Positions 13,974 to 22,574 of a stretch of 22,828 nucleotides of DNA are shown here, in pieces. The notes under the pieces are model-generated. The model saw only the letters and a program-made list of their open reading frames with translations. It ran no database searches and was not told the origin of the DNA. Numbering within the stretch: position 1 is the stretch's first letter; each line of letters starts with the position of its first letter. The translations under genes and the position numbers were made by a program. Origin of the DNA: Paludibacteraceae bacterium. Lineage in GTDB: Bacteria; Bacteroidota; Bacteroidia; Bacteroidales; Paludibacteraceae. The stretch lies in contig JAFXWI010000071.1 in assembly GCA_017542915.1 (NCBI GenBank), positions 1 through 22,828 of the forward strand. The letters are read 5' to 3'.

Positions 13974-16628
13974 TTAATCCTTCTTCTCGGTATTCTGCGC
14001 TTCTTCATCGTCTTCGTCATGGTGGTAGTAATAGTACGAACGGTACGCTTTATCGTCCTTGACGAACTTGCCGTATAACTTACCGTACAACTTACCATAC
14101 CGTTTGGCATTGCTGTTTCGGTTACCATAACCGTAACCGTAGCCACCATAACCACCATAACCGAGGTGACCGTAACCGTAGCCGCCGTAACCGCCATAAC
14201 CGTAACCGTAACCGGATCCGTAGGAGTGACGACCTTCGGTCGGAATGTCGGAGAGGACGATCTGCACTTTCTCCACATTCTCCACCACTTCACGCATTTG
14301 CTCCAAGGTCTGTTTGCAGAAGGATTTATTGGTCTGCATGCATCGGATCACGAACAGACACATGTCACTTTGCTCAATGATCGCATAGGCATCCGGAACC
14401 AGACCGATAGGCGATGTATCGATGACAATATAGTCGTATTTCTCACGCAGTTCTTTAAGCGTATTTGCCAATTTATCCGAGTGAGTCAACTCTCCCGGGT
14501 TAGGCGGGATCGTACCGGCACGTACGAAATCGAAGCCGAACGGTGTGTCTGTCTCCATCGCTGCACTCAGATCGCAGTCTCCGATGAGGAAGTTCGAAGC
14601 ACCGTCACCGCCCTCCAAACCGAGTTTCGTGTGGATATTCGGTTTACGAAGGTCAAGGTCCATCAACAAGGTCTTCTTACCGGTCATCGCATACAGCGAA
14701 GCCAAGTTGGTAGAAAGGAAGGTCTTACCATCACCGGACTCGGTGGAGGTCACACAGATGACCATTTTCTCCTTACGTTTCAGCACAAACTCGATACGCG
14801 TTCGGATAGCACGCATCATCTCGGCATAACTCGATCGAGGCGAAGCACGAACCAGCGTCGGGTTTTGGTTACGAGCGTGACGCAATGTACCAATGAGGCG
14901 GAAGAGTTTGAGTTTGACTACATCCTTCGGCGAACGGATCTTGTTGTTCAGCAACTCGCTCAGGACGATGAGTACCAGCGGAATGAGGAAGCCTACAATC
15001 AGATAGGTCGTGGTCGTCTTCGATTTCGCTTTGGCGTTCATAATCGCCTGTACGCGGGCTTTATCCATGATCGAGTTATCCGGCGTATTGGATGCTTTCT
15101 GGATCTCGGCTTCGGCACGTTTCTGCAAGAAGAAAGTATAGTAGTTATCATCGATGCGGTAGTTACGCTCGATAGCTACCATCTGCAACTCTTTCTCCGG
15201 CAGTTTCTTGATAGAAGCCTCTACCTCATCGTAACGACGTTTGAGGTCGGCTTTCTCGATCTCAAGGGACGCGCGCATAGAAGTCACTACCTCTTCGATC
15301 GCCGTCTTGACATTCTCAATGTCCTTGGTATATTTAGCGTAGTACACGTTTTTCTCCGTCACTTCGCCTCGTTGGATACGCAGGTCATTGAGTTGCTGTA
15401 CTAATCCGATTAAGACCGGCTCATTCACGCCCATGGTCGTCGGAGCAATGACTGCTCCGCTCTCGATATTGGTATTGATATACTTGATGAGGTAGTCGAA
15501 ATAGGTCTCTTTCAGACGCAACTCCATGGACTGCTGGTCATAACCGGCAACCAAGCCCATCAGCTGACCGGCATAGGAGTTCACATCCACGAACTTGTTC
15601 TCCTGACGGAAATCGGTCATAGCCCCTTCGCTGACCTGCAGCGAGGATTGCAAGGTCACCAACTGCTCGTTGATGAACTTAATCGAGTTCTCGGCTACTT
15701 CGTTTTTCTGCTCCAAGTTTTGCAGCAGGTATATATGCGCCAACTTATCAAGGTACTCGCAGTCACGTTGCGGCGTCTCGCTCACGAGGGAGATAGCCAA
15801 AACGGTAGATCCCTCGGTAACGAACGACAGTTGCAAACGGCTCATGAACTCATCTACCAAGGACTCGTGTGTACGGAAACGGAAGTAGATCTTACCGCTG
15901 CTCACCATCAGCTCTGTCGGCCAAATAGTGATGTCAAACAACGGACAGGAGACCGGTTCGCCGTAACGCGCATCGATATCCATCGGTACATCCTCGTTGG
16001 TACAAGTGATATGCATCGTACCATCCTTGAGGAAATTGACCTGATAGAGATTGTCATAAGCACGCGGATCCAGACGGGTAGATTCCACCAAGATAGGCGT
16101 CTGACGATAGAGCTGACGGGTCTTAAATCGTCCTTGGGTAATGTACTCCACGTTCAAGAACGGCAGCGAGTCCACTACGCGGCTGGTCAGGTCATAGGAC
16201 TGAAGCATGATCATCTGGTTGTTGACGTTCTTGTAACCTGCGTCCACACCAAAACCTTGCATCAATGCCAAACTGGAACCACCATAACCGTTGTTCTCCT
16301 TAATGACGATCGTAGCTTGCGACAGATAAGAAGGCAGCCACCTTCTGTTCTTCAGCATCGCGAGACCCATTGCAATCGCAACACCTATCACGAACAGATA
16401 CCAGTAGTGCAGAAAGGTAAAGAACCACTCTACCGGATTAAAGTTCATCGAACTGTCCTCTTCGTCTTTGTCTTGGAGAGGATCTTGCTGATAGTACTGC
16501 TGATTTCCTCCCGGCTGATAGTACGCGTTTCCATAAGCGCTGCCGCCTTGGTAGTACGCATTGTTGCCTCCGGGCTGATAATAGGCGTTATTGCCGCCCG
16601 GGTTGTAATATTGATTATTGTCACTCAT
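13974..16628 (-). CDS. Wzc-type polysaccharide chain-length regulator / tyrosine autokinase
   Basis: An 884-residue inner-membrane protein that controls polymerisation and export of a surface polysaccharide. The first 50 residues are an unusual Tyr-rich repeat (PGGNNAYYQ-like). TM1 lies near 68-90 and a Wzz domain follows. A coiled-coil periplasmic region covers about 300-510. TM2 is near 540-557. The cytoplasmic kinase has Walker A TSTESGDGKTF (about 627-637), Walker A' LLMDLDLRKP and Walker B YDYIVIDTSP. The C-terminal tail (about 800-884) holds some 20 tyrosines in YG, GGYG and YGKL repeats, then a YRSYYYYHHDEDDEE cluster, the usual autophosphorylation region. It is the last gene of the minus-strand operon and converges on the RluA gene 10 bases away. 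Confidence 0.93.
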   Translation of the reverse strand: MSDNNQYYNPGGNNAYYQPGGNNAYYQGGSAYGNAYYQPGGNQQYYQQDPLQDKDEEDSSMNFNPVEWFFTFLHYWYLFVIGVAIAMGLAMLKNRRWLPSYLSQATIVIKENNGYGGSSLALMQGFGVDAGYKNVNNQMIMLQSYDLTSRVVDSLPFLNVEYITQGRFKTRQLYRQTPILVESTRLDPRAYDNLYQVNFLKDGTMHITCTNEDVPMDIDARYGEPVSCPLFDITIWPTELMVSSGKIYFRFRTHESLVDEFMSRLQLSFVTEGSTVLAISLVSETPQRDCEYLDKLAHIYLLQNLEQKNEVAENSIKFINEQLVTLQSSLQVSEGAMTDFRQENKFVDVNSYAGQLMGLVAGYDQQSMELRLKETYFDYLIKYINTNIESGAVIAPTTMGVNEPVLIGLVQQLNDLRIQRGEVTEKNVYYAKYTKDIENVKTAIEEVVTSMRASLEIEKADLKRRYDEVEASIKKLPEKELQMVAIERNYRIDDNYYTFFLQKRAEAEIQKASNTPDNSIMDKARVQAIMNAKAKSKTTTTYLIVGFLIPLVLIVLSELLNNKIRSPKDVVKLKLFRLIGTLRHARNQNPTLVRASPRSSYAEMMRAIRTRIEFVLKRKEKMVICVTSTESGDGKTFLSTNLASLYAMTGKKTLLMDLDLRKPNIHTKLGLEGGDGASNFLIGDCDLSAAMETDTPFGFDFVRAGTIPPNPGELTHSDKLANTLKELREKYDYIVIDTSPIGLVPDAYAIIEQSDMCLFVIRCMQTNKSFCKQTLEQMREVVENVEKVQIVLSDIPTEGRHSYGSGYGYGYGGYGGYGYGHLGYGGYGGYGYGYGNRNSNAKRYGKLYGKLYGKFVKDDKAYRSYYYYHHDEDDEEAQNTEKKD
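14121..14214. repeat. Tyr-Gly codon repeat in the kinase tail
   Basis: Degenerate tandem copies of CCGTAA, CCATAA and CCGTAACCGCCA-type units (plus strand) encode YGYG and GGYG runs on the minus strand. The period is 6 or 9 bases, in phase with codons. It is therefore a protein-level repeat and differs from the 7-base arrays. Confidence 0.85.
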
Positions 16629-16639
16629 AGGCTTTTAAA

Positions 16640-16667
16640 TATCAAATGTCCAATGTCAAATCTCAAA
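16640..16667. repeat. Heptamer array between the export gene and the kinase gene
   Basis: Units TATCAAA, TGTCCAA, TGTCAAA, TCTCAAA. They fill most of the 42-base gap between the stop at 16671 and the kinase start at 16628. Confidence 0.85.
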
Positions 16668-16670
16668 TCA

Positions 16671-17438
16671 TTACTTATACACATATGCTACATAGTTGAG
16701 CACCGTGGTCAGCAGCGCTACACTACTGGTAATGAGACCGGTGAAGGCAGCGTAGTTCGGTACTTTATAGAAACTACCCTTCTCTCGTGCGACATAGATC
16801 ACGTCGTTGGGATAGATATAGTAATACTTCGAATCGATGATCGTATTTGTACGCATATCGAACTCCAGTACTTCGGGTTCCTGACCTCCGTCACGCGGAC
16901 GAACGATCCGAATATGACGACGGTCACCGCTGTTCATCACATCGCCGGTCATCGCCAACGCTTGGAAGATATTCATTTTCTCCTTATAGACATAGAACTG
17001 TCCGGCATGCGCGTCTCCGACTACGGAGAAGTACTTGTTATACAACGCTAATTTGACATCCGCATCGGGGATGATCTCCCTAAACGCCGCCTTGACAGTA
17101 TCCTGCGCTTCGGCTTCCGTCAGACCTTGGATCTTCAAAGGACGCAAGAACGGCAGGTCGATCGTACCGTCCGAATAGACGCGGTACGAGTTCGCGTATT
17201 GACCGGAGGTCATCGTGTTAGCTCCTAACATCTTGCTATACGTCTCGTCCATGGTCACCAGACGATAGATGATCTCGTCGTTCACGCGGATTCGGTATGG
17301 TTGATAAGGCACACTGTCGTAAACCGGCAGTTTATTGCTCTTGGTCGGTTCCTGCAGATAGCCGATTACCCGATGACTGTAACAGCTACTCATCATTACG
17401 GCTACAAAGCCCAATAGTATGATCGTAATCTTTCTCAT
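16671..17438 (-). CDS. Polysaccharide export lipoprotein, Wza-type (second copy)
   Basis: A 255-residue outer-membrane-associated export protein. The lipoprotein signal is MRKITIILLGFVAVMMSSC (Cys19). A Poly_export domain covers about 45-130 (PYRIRVNDEIIYRLV, YRVYSDGTIDLPFLRPLKI). An SLBB-like segment follows (YFSVVGDAHAGQFYVYKEKMNIFQAL). A hydrophobic C-terminal segment (about 230-252) probably anchors it in the outer membrane. It starts one base after the stop of the first copy and lies upstream of the kinase with which it should form the export channel. Confidence 0.9.
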   Translation of the reverse strand: MRKITIILLGFVAVMMSSCYSHRVIGYLQEPTKSNKLPVYDSVPYQPYRIRVNDEIIYRLVTMDETYSKMLGANTMTSGQYANSYRVYSDGTIDLPFLRPLKIQGLTEAEAQDTVKAAFREIIPDADVKLALYNKYFSVVGDAHAGQFYVYKEKMNIFQALAMTGDVMNSGDRRHIRIVRPRDGGQEPEVLEFDMRTNTIIDSKYYYIYPNDVIYVAREKGSFYKVPNYAAFTGLITSSVALLTTVLNYVAYVYK

Positions 17439-17439
17439 A

Positions 17440-18291
17440 TTATTTGTCCTTTCCGTAATGTTTGTTCACATGATTAATACCCGTCTGCACAATGGTGTAG
17501 ATGAATACACCGAAGGAGATGGTAGCTGCAGTCACACCAATAACAGTCGTCACATGGTTGATACCGAAGCTGTAGCCCGGGATCTGACGGATATAGATGA
17601 TGTCGTTCGGCTCGATGTAGTAATACTCGGAGTTGACGAGATCTTCCGAACGGGCATCAAAAGTCTTGATGGTCGTCACGCCGTTGATCTCTCGTACCAG
17701 TTTGATCTCCTTGCGGCTGTTGAACTCGCCTAAGTCTCCTGCCAAAGCCAAGGCCTCAAAGATGGTCATCTTCTCCTTGGTAATCGGATAGCGACCGCTC
17801 TGTGCGCCAACGATAGAGAACGAACGGTTTACCACGTTCACCTCCACGGACACACTGCGATAACCCGGCATCTCTGTGATCAATGTACCTAACTGTTTCT
17901 CCAACTCATGCTTCACGTCACGAGTCGTCAGACCTTGCACATGAACCTTACCGATGGTCGGGAAATCGATGTTTCCCTCCTCGTCCACGAGATAGGTGTA
18001 GAGGTCATACGAACTGTTTTGTCCACCTCCTAAGCCCATCTGCTGACGCATCTGTGACGCATTCGCACCACCTGCATTGTACATCTTCATTACTTCTTCG
18101 TTCAAAGAATAGACATACACGTACAGACGGTCACCTATTCGCAGTACGTAATCCTCAAAACTCAAGGTGTCCGCATAGGAAGGGATGTACTTGTCCGGTT
18201 TCTGCATATAGTTCACTTTACGCGCTGTCACGCAGGACGCCAACGCAAAGCCCACTAAAGCCAGAAATAATATGTTTTTTAATTTATTCAT
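17440..18291 (-). CDS. Polysaccharide export lipoprotein, Wza-type (first copy)
   Basis: A 283-residue protein when started at the ATG at 18291: MNKLKNILFLALVGFALASC, lipoprotein Cys20. The ORF can be read six codons further to a TTG at 18309, but those codons lie in a heptamer array. It has a Poly_export domain (VLRIGDRLYVYVYSLNEE; YLVDEEGNIDFPTIGKVHV), an SLBB-like segment (NRSFSIVGAQSGRYPITKEKMTIFEAL) and a C-terminal hydrophobic segment (VTTVIGVTAATISFGVFIYT). The stretch VMKMYNAGGANASQMRQQMG is a Met/Gln-rich insert absent from the second copy. The order suggests the two paralogues are made together and may form a mixed channel or serve different stages. Confidence 0.9.
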   Translation of the reverse strand: MNKLKNILFLALVGFALASCVTARKVNYMQKPDKYIPSYADTLSFEDYVLRIGDRLYVYVYSLNEEVMKMYNAGGANASQMRQQMGLGGGQNSSYDLYTYLVDEEGNIDFPTIGKVHVQGLTTRDVKHELEKQLGTLITEMPGYRSVSVEVNVVNRSFSIVGAQSGRYPITKEKMTIFEALALAGDLGEFNSRKEIKLVREINGVTTIKTFDARSEDLVNSEYYYIEPNDIIYIRQIPGYSFGINHVTTVIGVTAATISFGVFIYTIVQTGINHVNKHYGKDK

Positions 18292-18325
18292 CAAATTTTC
18301 AAATTTCAAATGTCAAATGTCAAAT
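18291..18325. repeat. Heptamer array at the start of the first export gene
   Basis: Units TCAAATT, TTCAAAT, TTCAAAT, GTCAAAT, GTCAAAT. The array touches the ATG at 18291 and ends 5 bases before the stop codon of the oxidoreductase gene, so it forms nearly the whole leader. Confidence 0.9.
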
Positions 18326-18329
18326 TTGA

Positions 18330-19316
18330 TTATCGTTTCTCATCCCATCCGAAGGGGTGTGGGCTGAGAGGCAACTTAGCCAGCGGATGGTAGTCGCCTA
18401 CCAGACCTATCGGCTCAGCATGACGAATCTGAGCTACCGTCTCGATACACGGACGAGCCTCCGAGATGCGGAAACCATTACCGGCAAGAATCTGTTTGTA
18501 GCTCTCCGTATGCAGCTCGGTGAATCCTGCGCTGAACTCAAACTCCTCGCCATCAATGCTCAAGGTACGATAGGTTCGTTTCTCTCCTTGTACGGCATTG
18601 GCAGGCAGACAGTCTGCATTTATACTAAGGAAATAGCGCACGCGCGCACGCTCGAGCTCCAAGAAACCAGCCACACGGTCAAAACTCATCACATGGACGA
18701 TGTTTTGCTTCACGGGACCGAAGATCCATTGCAACATATCGTAGAAATGTACGCCGATGTTCGTAGCTATACCGCCTGACTTATGCACATCGCCTTTCCA
18801 CGAGCTGTAGTACCATTTGCCGCGAGAGGTGATATAGGTCAGATCCACGTCATAGATCTTATCCTTCGGACCGTTCGCTACTTTCTCCCTCAGCGCACGG
18901 ATCTTATCGTGCAAACGGAGTTGCAGGATAGTGTATGCCTTGTGTCCGGTCTCAGCCTCCATTTCCACGAGGTTATCGATGTTATAAGGATTCAGTACCA
19001 GCGGCTTCTCACAGATCACATCGCATCCGAGTCGCAGACCATAACGGATGAACGCATCGTGGGTGTAGTTCGGCGTACAGATAGAGAGCCAATGAAGGGG
19101 ATTGTCTGTACGCATCTGTTTGGAGCAGAAACGGTCGAACTGCTCGTTCTCGGTAAAGAAAGAGCAATCCGGGAACGAACTGTCCAAACGTCCCACACTG
19201 TCAAACTTATCATACGCCACCAACAGGTTATTACCTGTATCAGCGATGGCTTTAATGTGTCTTGGAGCAATATAACCTGCTGCTCCGATCAACCCAAAAT
19301 TCAATTTCTTATCCAT
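18330..19316 (-). CDS. Gfo/Idh/MocA oxidoreductase, WlbA/WbpB-like nucleotide-sugar 3-dehydrogenase
   Basis: A 328-residue NAD-dependent enzyme. The closest family I recognise is WlbA/WbpB, which oxidises C3 of UDP-N-acetylglucosaminuronic acid on the way to diamino-uronic acids. The Rossmann start is FGLIGAAGYIAPRHIKAI (residues 7-24). The catalytic EKP is at 103-105. Also typical are LQLRLHDKIRALR, TSRGKWYYSSWKGD and GGIATNIGVHFYDMLQWIFG with His190. The usual partners (aminotransferase and acetyltransferase) are not in the window, so the product cannot be fixed. The start overlaps the deacetylase stop by 8 bases. Confidence 0.88.
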   Translation of the reverse strand: MDKKLNFGLIGAAGYIAPRHIKAIADTGNNLLVAYDKFDSVGRLDSSFPDCSFFTENEQFDRFCSKQMRTDNPLHWLSICTPNYTHDAFIRYGLRLGCDVICEKPLVLNPYNIDNLVEMEAETGHKAYTILQLRLHDKIRALREKVANGPKDKIYDVDLTYITSRGKWYYSSWKGDVHKSGGIATNIGVHFYDMLQWIFGPVKQNIVHVMSFDRVAGFLELERARVRYFLSINADCLPANAVQGEKRTYRTLSIDGEEFEFSAGFTELHTESYKQILAGNGFRISEARPCIETVAQIRHAEPIGLVGDYHPLAKLPLSPHPFGWDEKR

Positions 19317-20115
19317 GATTTTGTTTTACTATTATTCGCTTCACTATATTTTTGATGGTTTGTAGCAACCATTCTTTATACCATGCTGACTTGCTGTTCG
19401 TCCACCGCTGTGGATGCGTGGTGATCATCACATGGTTTGGCAAGCGGTTCTTCTCGATTGCTTGGATCAAGTCCTGCGTCGTATGCCAAGTCAAGCCGGC
19501 TGCCGTCCACTGTTCTTGATACCCGGGTATCTTATCGCGCACGCTTACTTTGTAACCATCCCAGCAACGCCCCGTATCCGTCAAGTAGAACACATCGCTA
19601 AAATCGGTATCCATATACGGCTCGCCGATGATACCCAAGGCTTTGTAGTCGTATTTTTTCCAGAGGTCTTTGCTGTCGTATTGACTTGTCGGCGCACCGT
19701 GCATACAGATGGTCTCCACCGCGTAGTACTGACGGAAATACGTCAGCCAAGTCTGAAAATGATCGTACGCTCGGTCTATATCTCCTCCGCAAAGACTCAT
19801 GTCCTCGTAGTGATAGCCTATCTCATGTCCGAGCTGCGCGATAGAACGGATGATCTCCGGTTGATTGCTCTCCGGGATGATCCGGAAGTAATAACTGGCT
19901 TTCGCTCCGAGTGAGTGCTCTATCTGCGCAGTCTTCAAGCTGTTCGGGGCTTTCAAATCCACATCGTGACGGAGGATGACAAATTTGTCATTTGACATTT
20001 GACATTTGTCATTTGACATTTGATGCAGGTAATCTGCATAGGAAATCAATTCGTAGCCTTGTTTTTGCAAGGTCTCTAACAGCTCCCGATATATGTCCAG
20101 CGTAAAATCTTTCAA
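19309..20115 (-). CDS. NodB-like polysaccharide deacetylase family protein with TTG start
   Basis: A 268-residue cytoplasmic protein of the polysaccharide deacetylase fold. Motif 1 is ILRHDVD with the metal Asp/His pattern, and motif 2 is HEIGYHYE. ICMHGAPTS and MITTHPQRW are further conserved points. This type occurs in capsule and LPS loci; the substrate is unknown. The only usable start for the N-terminal DIYRELLETLQKQGYELISY region is TTG at 20115. A TAA lies two codons upstream, and the first ATG (residue 33) lies inside a heptamer array. Residues 31-44 (QMSNDKCQMSNDKF stretch) are a 42-base heptamer insert just before motif 1. The original start may have been lost to the array at 20111-20145. 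Confidence 0.85.
   Translation of the reverse strand: MKDFTLDIYRELLETLQKQGYELISYADYLHQMSNDKCQMSNDKFVILRHDVDLKAPNSLKTAQIEHSLGAKASYYFRIIPESNQPEIIRSIAQLGHEIGYHYEDMSLCGGDIDRAYDHFQTWLTYFRQYYAVETICMHGAPTSQYDSKDLWKKYDYKALGIIGEPYMDTDFSDVFYLTDTGRCWDGYKVSVRDKIPGYQEQWTAAGLTWHTTQDLIQAIEKNRLPNHVMITTHPQRWTNSKSAWYKEWLLQTIKNIVKRIIVKQNHG
19983..20024. repeat. Heptamer array inside the deacetylase gene (six units, 42 bases)
   Basis: Units ATTTGTC, ATTTGAC, ATTTGAC, ATTTGTC, ATTTGAC, ATTTGAT. Because 42 bases are 14 codons, the frame is kept and the peptide itself repeats every 7 residues (MSNDKCQ, MSNDKF). Confidence 0.93.
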
Positions 20116-20145
20116 TTCTTAATTCTTAATTTTTAATTTTTAATT
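20111..20145. repeat. Heptamer array at the fcl-deacetylase junction
   Basis: Units TTCAATT, CTTAATT, CTTAATT, TTTAATT, TTTAATT. The TTG start of the deacetylase gene (20115-20113, minus strand) and an in-frame TAA just upstream both lie in this array. Confidence 0.9.
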
Positions 20146-20152
20146 TCGAAAA

Positions 20153-21097
20153 TCATCGTTCGGCACGAACAGGATTTTCGAGAAAGTCCTTATAAGCGAG
20201 ACGGATACCATCTTCAAGTTCGGTCTTGTAGGTCCATCCGAGTTTGGTAGCTTTGCTCACATCGAGCAGTTTGCGCGGTGTACCGTCCGGACGGGTGCTA
20301 TCCCAAAGAATCTCACCTTCATAACCAATTACTTTCGCTACGAGTTCTGTCAAGGCTTTGATGGTCAACTCCTTGCCTGTTCCGGCATTCACAGTTTCGT
20401 TGCCCGAGTAGTTGTTCATAAGGAACACGCAGAGGTTAGCAAGGTCGTCCACGTAGAGGAACTCACGCAGCGGAGAGCCTGTTCCCCAGCAGGTCACGGA
20501 CTTAGCGCCGCTCACTTTCGCTTCATGGAAACGACGGATGAGTGCCGGTAACACATGGCTGTGCTCCGGATGGTAGTTATCGTTCGGGCCATAGAGGTTC
20601 GTCGGCATGACGGAGATATAATCGGTTCCGTACTGACGGTTGAGGAACTCGCAGTATTTGAGTCCGCTGATCTTTGCCAAAGCGTATGCCTCGTTGGTCT
20701 TCTCCAACTCGCCCGTTAACAGACAACTCTCCGTCATCGGTTGCGGCGCCATACGCGGATAGATGCAACTACTGCCCAAGAACTCCAGTTTCTTACAACC
20801 GTTCTTCCAAGCAGCATGAATGACGTTCATCTCCAAGATCATGTTATCATACATGAAATCCGCCAACGCGTTCTGGTTAGCGATGATGCCGCCCACTTTA
20901 GCTGCTGCGAGGAACACATACTCGGGTTTCTCTTCCGCAAAGAACGCTTCTACTGCCTCTTGGCGGCAGAGATCCAGTTCCTTGTGTGTACGTGTAATGA
21001 TATTCGTATATCCCTGACGTTGCAGTTCCCGTACGATTGCAGATCCCACCATTCCGCGGTGGCCTGCTACATATATTTTTGAATTCTTTTCCATCAT
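20153..21097 (-). CDS. fcl: GDP-L-fucose synthase
   Basis: A 314-residue NADPH-dependent epimerase/reductase that turns GDP-4-keto-6-deoxymannose into GDP-L-fucose. It has the Rossmann motif [12 protein letters not shown] (residues 11-22). The catalytic triad is visible as Ser109 or Ser110 in LGSSCIYP, with Tyr138 and Lys142 in [31 protein letters not shown] and [17 protein letters not shown] are typical. Length matches the family. Its ATG overlaps the gmd stop (ATGA), so the two consecutive pathway enzymes are translationally coupled. Confidence 0.97.
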   Translation of the reverse strand: MMEKNSKIYVAGHRGMVGSAIVRELQRQGYTNIITRTHKELDLCRQEAVEAFFAEEKPEYVFLAAAKVGGIIANQNALADFMYDNMILEMNVIHAAWKNGCKKLEFLGSSCIYPRMAPQPMTESCLLTGELEKTNEAYALAKISGLKYCEFLNRQYGTDYISVMPTNLYGPNDNYHPEHSHVLPALIRRFHEAKVSGAKSVTCWGTGSPLREFLYVDDLANLCVFLMNNYSGNETVNAGTGKELTIKALTELVAKVIGYEGEILWDSTRPDGTPRKLLDVSKATKLGWTYKTELEDGIRLAYKDFLENPVRAER

Positions 21098-22188
21098 TTA
21101 TCTATTCCCTTCTCTAAGAACTCCGCCAAGTTCACCTTGCGTATCTCCGCAGCGGCATCGTCGGCAGCTACTTTCTTCATATCATGTTTCACCATCAGCT
21201 CCACGAGTTGCTCAAAACTGGTGGTCTGCGGGTTCCAACCCAGTTCACGTTTGGCTTTGGAAGGATCACCAAGGAGGTTGACCACATCGGTCGGACGGTA
21301 GAAATCCGGACTGACAGCCACTACCACATCGCCGGTTTTAACGTTAACTCCCTTCTCCTCTATTCCTTCGCCTTCCCAACGGAGCTCGATACCTGCGTGC
21401 TTGAACGCCAAGGTAGCAAACTCACGCACGCTATGCTGCACACCGGTAGCAATGACGAAATCCTCCGGAGTCTTGTGTTGCAAGATCAGCCACATACACT
21501 CCACGTAGTCCTTGGCGTAACCCCAGTCGCGCAGCGAATCGAGGTTGCCGAGATAGAGACATTTCTGCTTGCCCTGCGCAATACGTGCGGCAGCGAGGGT
21601 GATCTTACGGGTCACGAACGTCTCACCGCGACGCTCGGACTCGTGATTGAAGAGGATTCCCGAGCAACAGAACATATTATACGCCTCGCGGTACTCTTTG
21701 ATGATCCAGAAACCGTACAGCTTAGCCACTGCGTACGGGCTATAGGGGTGAAAAGGAGTCGTCTCTGATTGCGGCACTTCTTCCACCTTGCCGTAGAGCT
21801 CGGAGGTAGAAGCCTGATAGATCTTACATTTCTCCTCTAAATGGTTCGTGCGCACAGCTTCCAACACACGCAGTACGCCCACCGCATCTACATCGGCGGT
21901 GAACTCCGGTGCATCAAACGACACCTGTACATGGCTCTGTGCAGCAAGGTTGTATATCTCGTCCGGCTGCACTTTGCCCACCAACTTAACCAGCGACATC
22001 GAGTCGCTCATATCTGCATAGTGCAAATGGAAATGCGGAGTTCCCTCCAAATGAGCAATACGTTCCCGAAAATCCACCGAACTACGACGGATGATACCGT
22101 GTACCTCGTACCCTTTTCCCAACAGAAACTCCGACAGATAACTTCCGTCCTGTCCCGTTACTCCTGTTATCAATGCTGTCTTTGCCAT
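21094..22188 (-). CDS. gmd: GDP-mannose 4,6-dehydratase
   Basis: A 364-residue NADP-dependent short-chain dehydratase that makes GDP-4-keto-6-deoxy-D-mannose, the first step to GDP-L-fucose. The cofactor motif is [12 protein letters not shown] (residues 7-18). Catalytic residues lie in QASTSELYG (Thr128, Glu130) and YAVAK (Tyr152, Lys156). [20 protein letters not shown] and [19 protein letters not shown] are family hallmarks. It is the first gene of the polysaccharide operon in this window, with a good promoter at 22266-22297 and a leader of about 70 bases. Confidence 0.97.
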   Translation of the reverse strand: MAKTALITGVTGQDGSYLSEFLLGKGYEVHGIIRRSSVDFRERIAHLEGTPHFHLHYADMSDSMSLVKLVGKVQPDEIYNLAAQSHVQVSFDAPEFTADVDAVGVLRVLEAVRTNHLEEKCKIYQASTSELYGKVEEVPQSETTPFHPYSPYAVAKLYGFWIIKEYREAYNMFCCSGILFNHESERRGETFVTRKITLAAARIAQGKQKCLYLGNLDSLRDWGYAKDYVECMWLILQHKTPEDFVIATGVQHSVREFATLAFKHAGIELRWEGEGIEEKGVNVKTGDVVVAVSPDFYRPTDVVNLLGDPSKAKRELGWNPQTTSFEQLVELMVKHDMKKVAADDAAAEIRKVNLAEFLEKGIDK

Positions 22189-22265
22189 GATATTTTTCTT
22201 ATATTTTTTCTATATTAATTTAATTCGTTTATCGGCATAAAACGCCATATTATGCAAAATAGCGT

Positions 22266-22297
22266 GCAAAGGTACAACAAAAATTGCACATATGCAA
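22266..22297 (-). promoter_or_regulatory. Promoter of the gmd-fcl polysaccharide operon
   Basis: On the minus strand the -33 TTG is at 22297-22295 and the -7 element TACCTTTGC at 22274-22266, with a 20-base spacer. The -33 element lies inside the left arm of the inverted repeat at 22289-22441. Confidence 0.8.
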
Positions 22298-22441
22298 ATT
22301 TTCGGGTGTTTTTCGTCCAATAAAATGAAATTTTATGGATTAAATGGGCATATGGGGCTTTATGCTTGCATAAAATGACCTATAGGCACATTTAATCCGA
22401 AAGCCGTTAGGCTGGACGAAAAATACCCGCCTTTGCATATG
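22289..22441 (+). other. Large nested inverted repeat (153 bp) with three internal arms
   Basis: CATATGCAAA (22289-22298) pairs with TTTGCATATG (22432-22441). After a 4 x 2 internal loop, 22303-22319 pairs with 22413-22429 over 17 bp with a single G-T. Inside are a 7-bp hairpin ATAAAAT-gaa-ATTTTAT (22320-22336); a 10-bp stem GGATTAAATG/CATTTAATCC (22337-22346 with 22389-22398) that contains TATGGG/CCTATA and TTTATGC/GCATAAA; and a small GCC/GGC hairpin. The G-T pairs suit an RNA read from the plus strand. No protein is encoded. It may be a structured RNA or a miniature mobile element. Confidence 0.75.
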
Positions 22442-22458
22442 TCCGGCAGGACGCGAAC

Positions 22459-22524
22459 GTACATTCGGAGGGAACCCGCCCTAAATTATGCAAATAAGTT
22501 TAGGGAAGGGGCGTGCCGAAGTAC
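22459..22524 (+). ncRNA. Candidate structured RNA hairpin upstream of a terminator
   Basis: GTAC and TTCGG (22459-22468) pair with CCGAA and GTAC (22516-22524), with one bulged A. CCC (22475-22477) pairs with GGG, and CCCTAAA (22479-22485) pairs with TTTAGGG (22499-22505). The arm is long and has an internal loop. Together with the terminator at 22575 this suggests a plus-strand RNA ending near 22609. I could not assign it to 6S, SRP, tmRNA or another family, and saw no good plus-strand promoter. Confidence 0.4.
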
Positions 22525-22574
22525 CACCGCACAGACTCCAACAATCCCTCTTTCTTTCTGTTCATAAAGGAAAC

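Noticed and set aside
14166..17051. Long plus-strand open frames (412 and 467 codons) opposite the kinase and export genes
   Set aside because: They mirror well-supported minus-strand genes, show no recognisable domain and have biased composition rich in His, Arg, Val and Ile, as expected from antisense reading.
22289..22441. Invertible capsule promoter of the Bacteroides type
   Set aside because: The -7 element of the gmd promoter lies outside the inverted repeat, so inverting the enclosed segment would not turn the promoter around; no recombinase gene is in the window.
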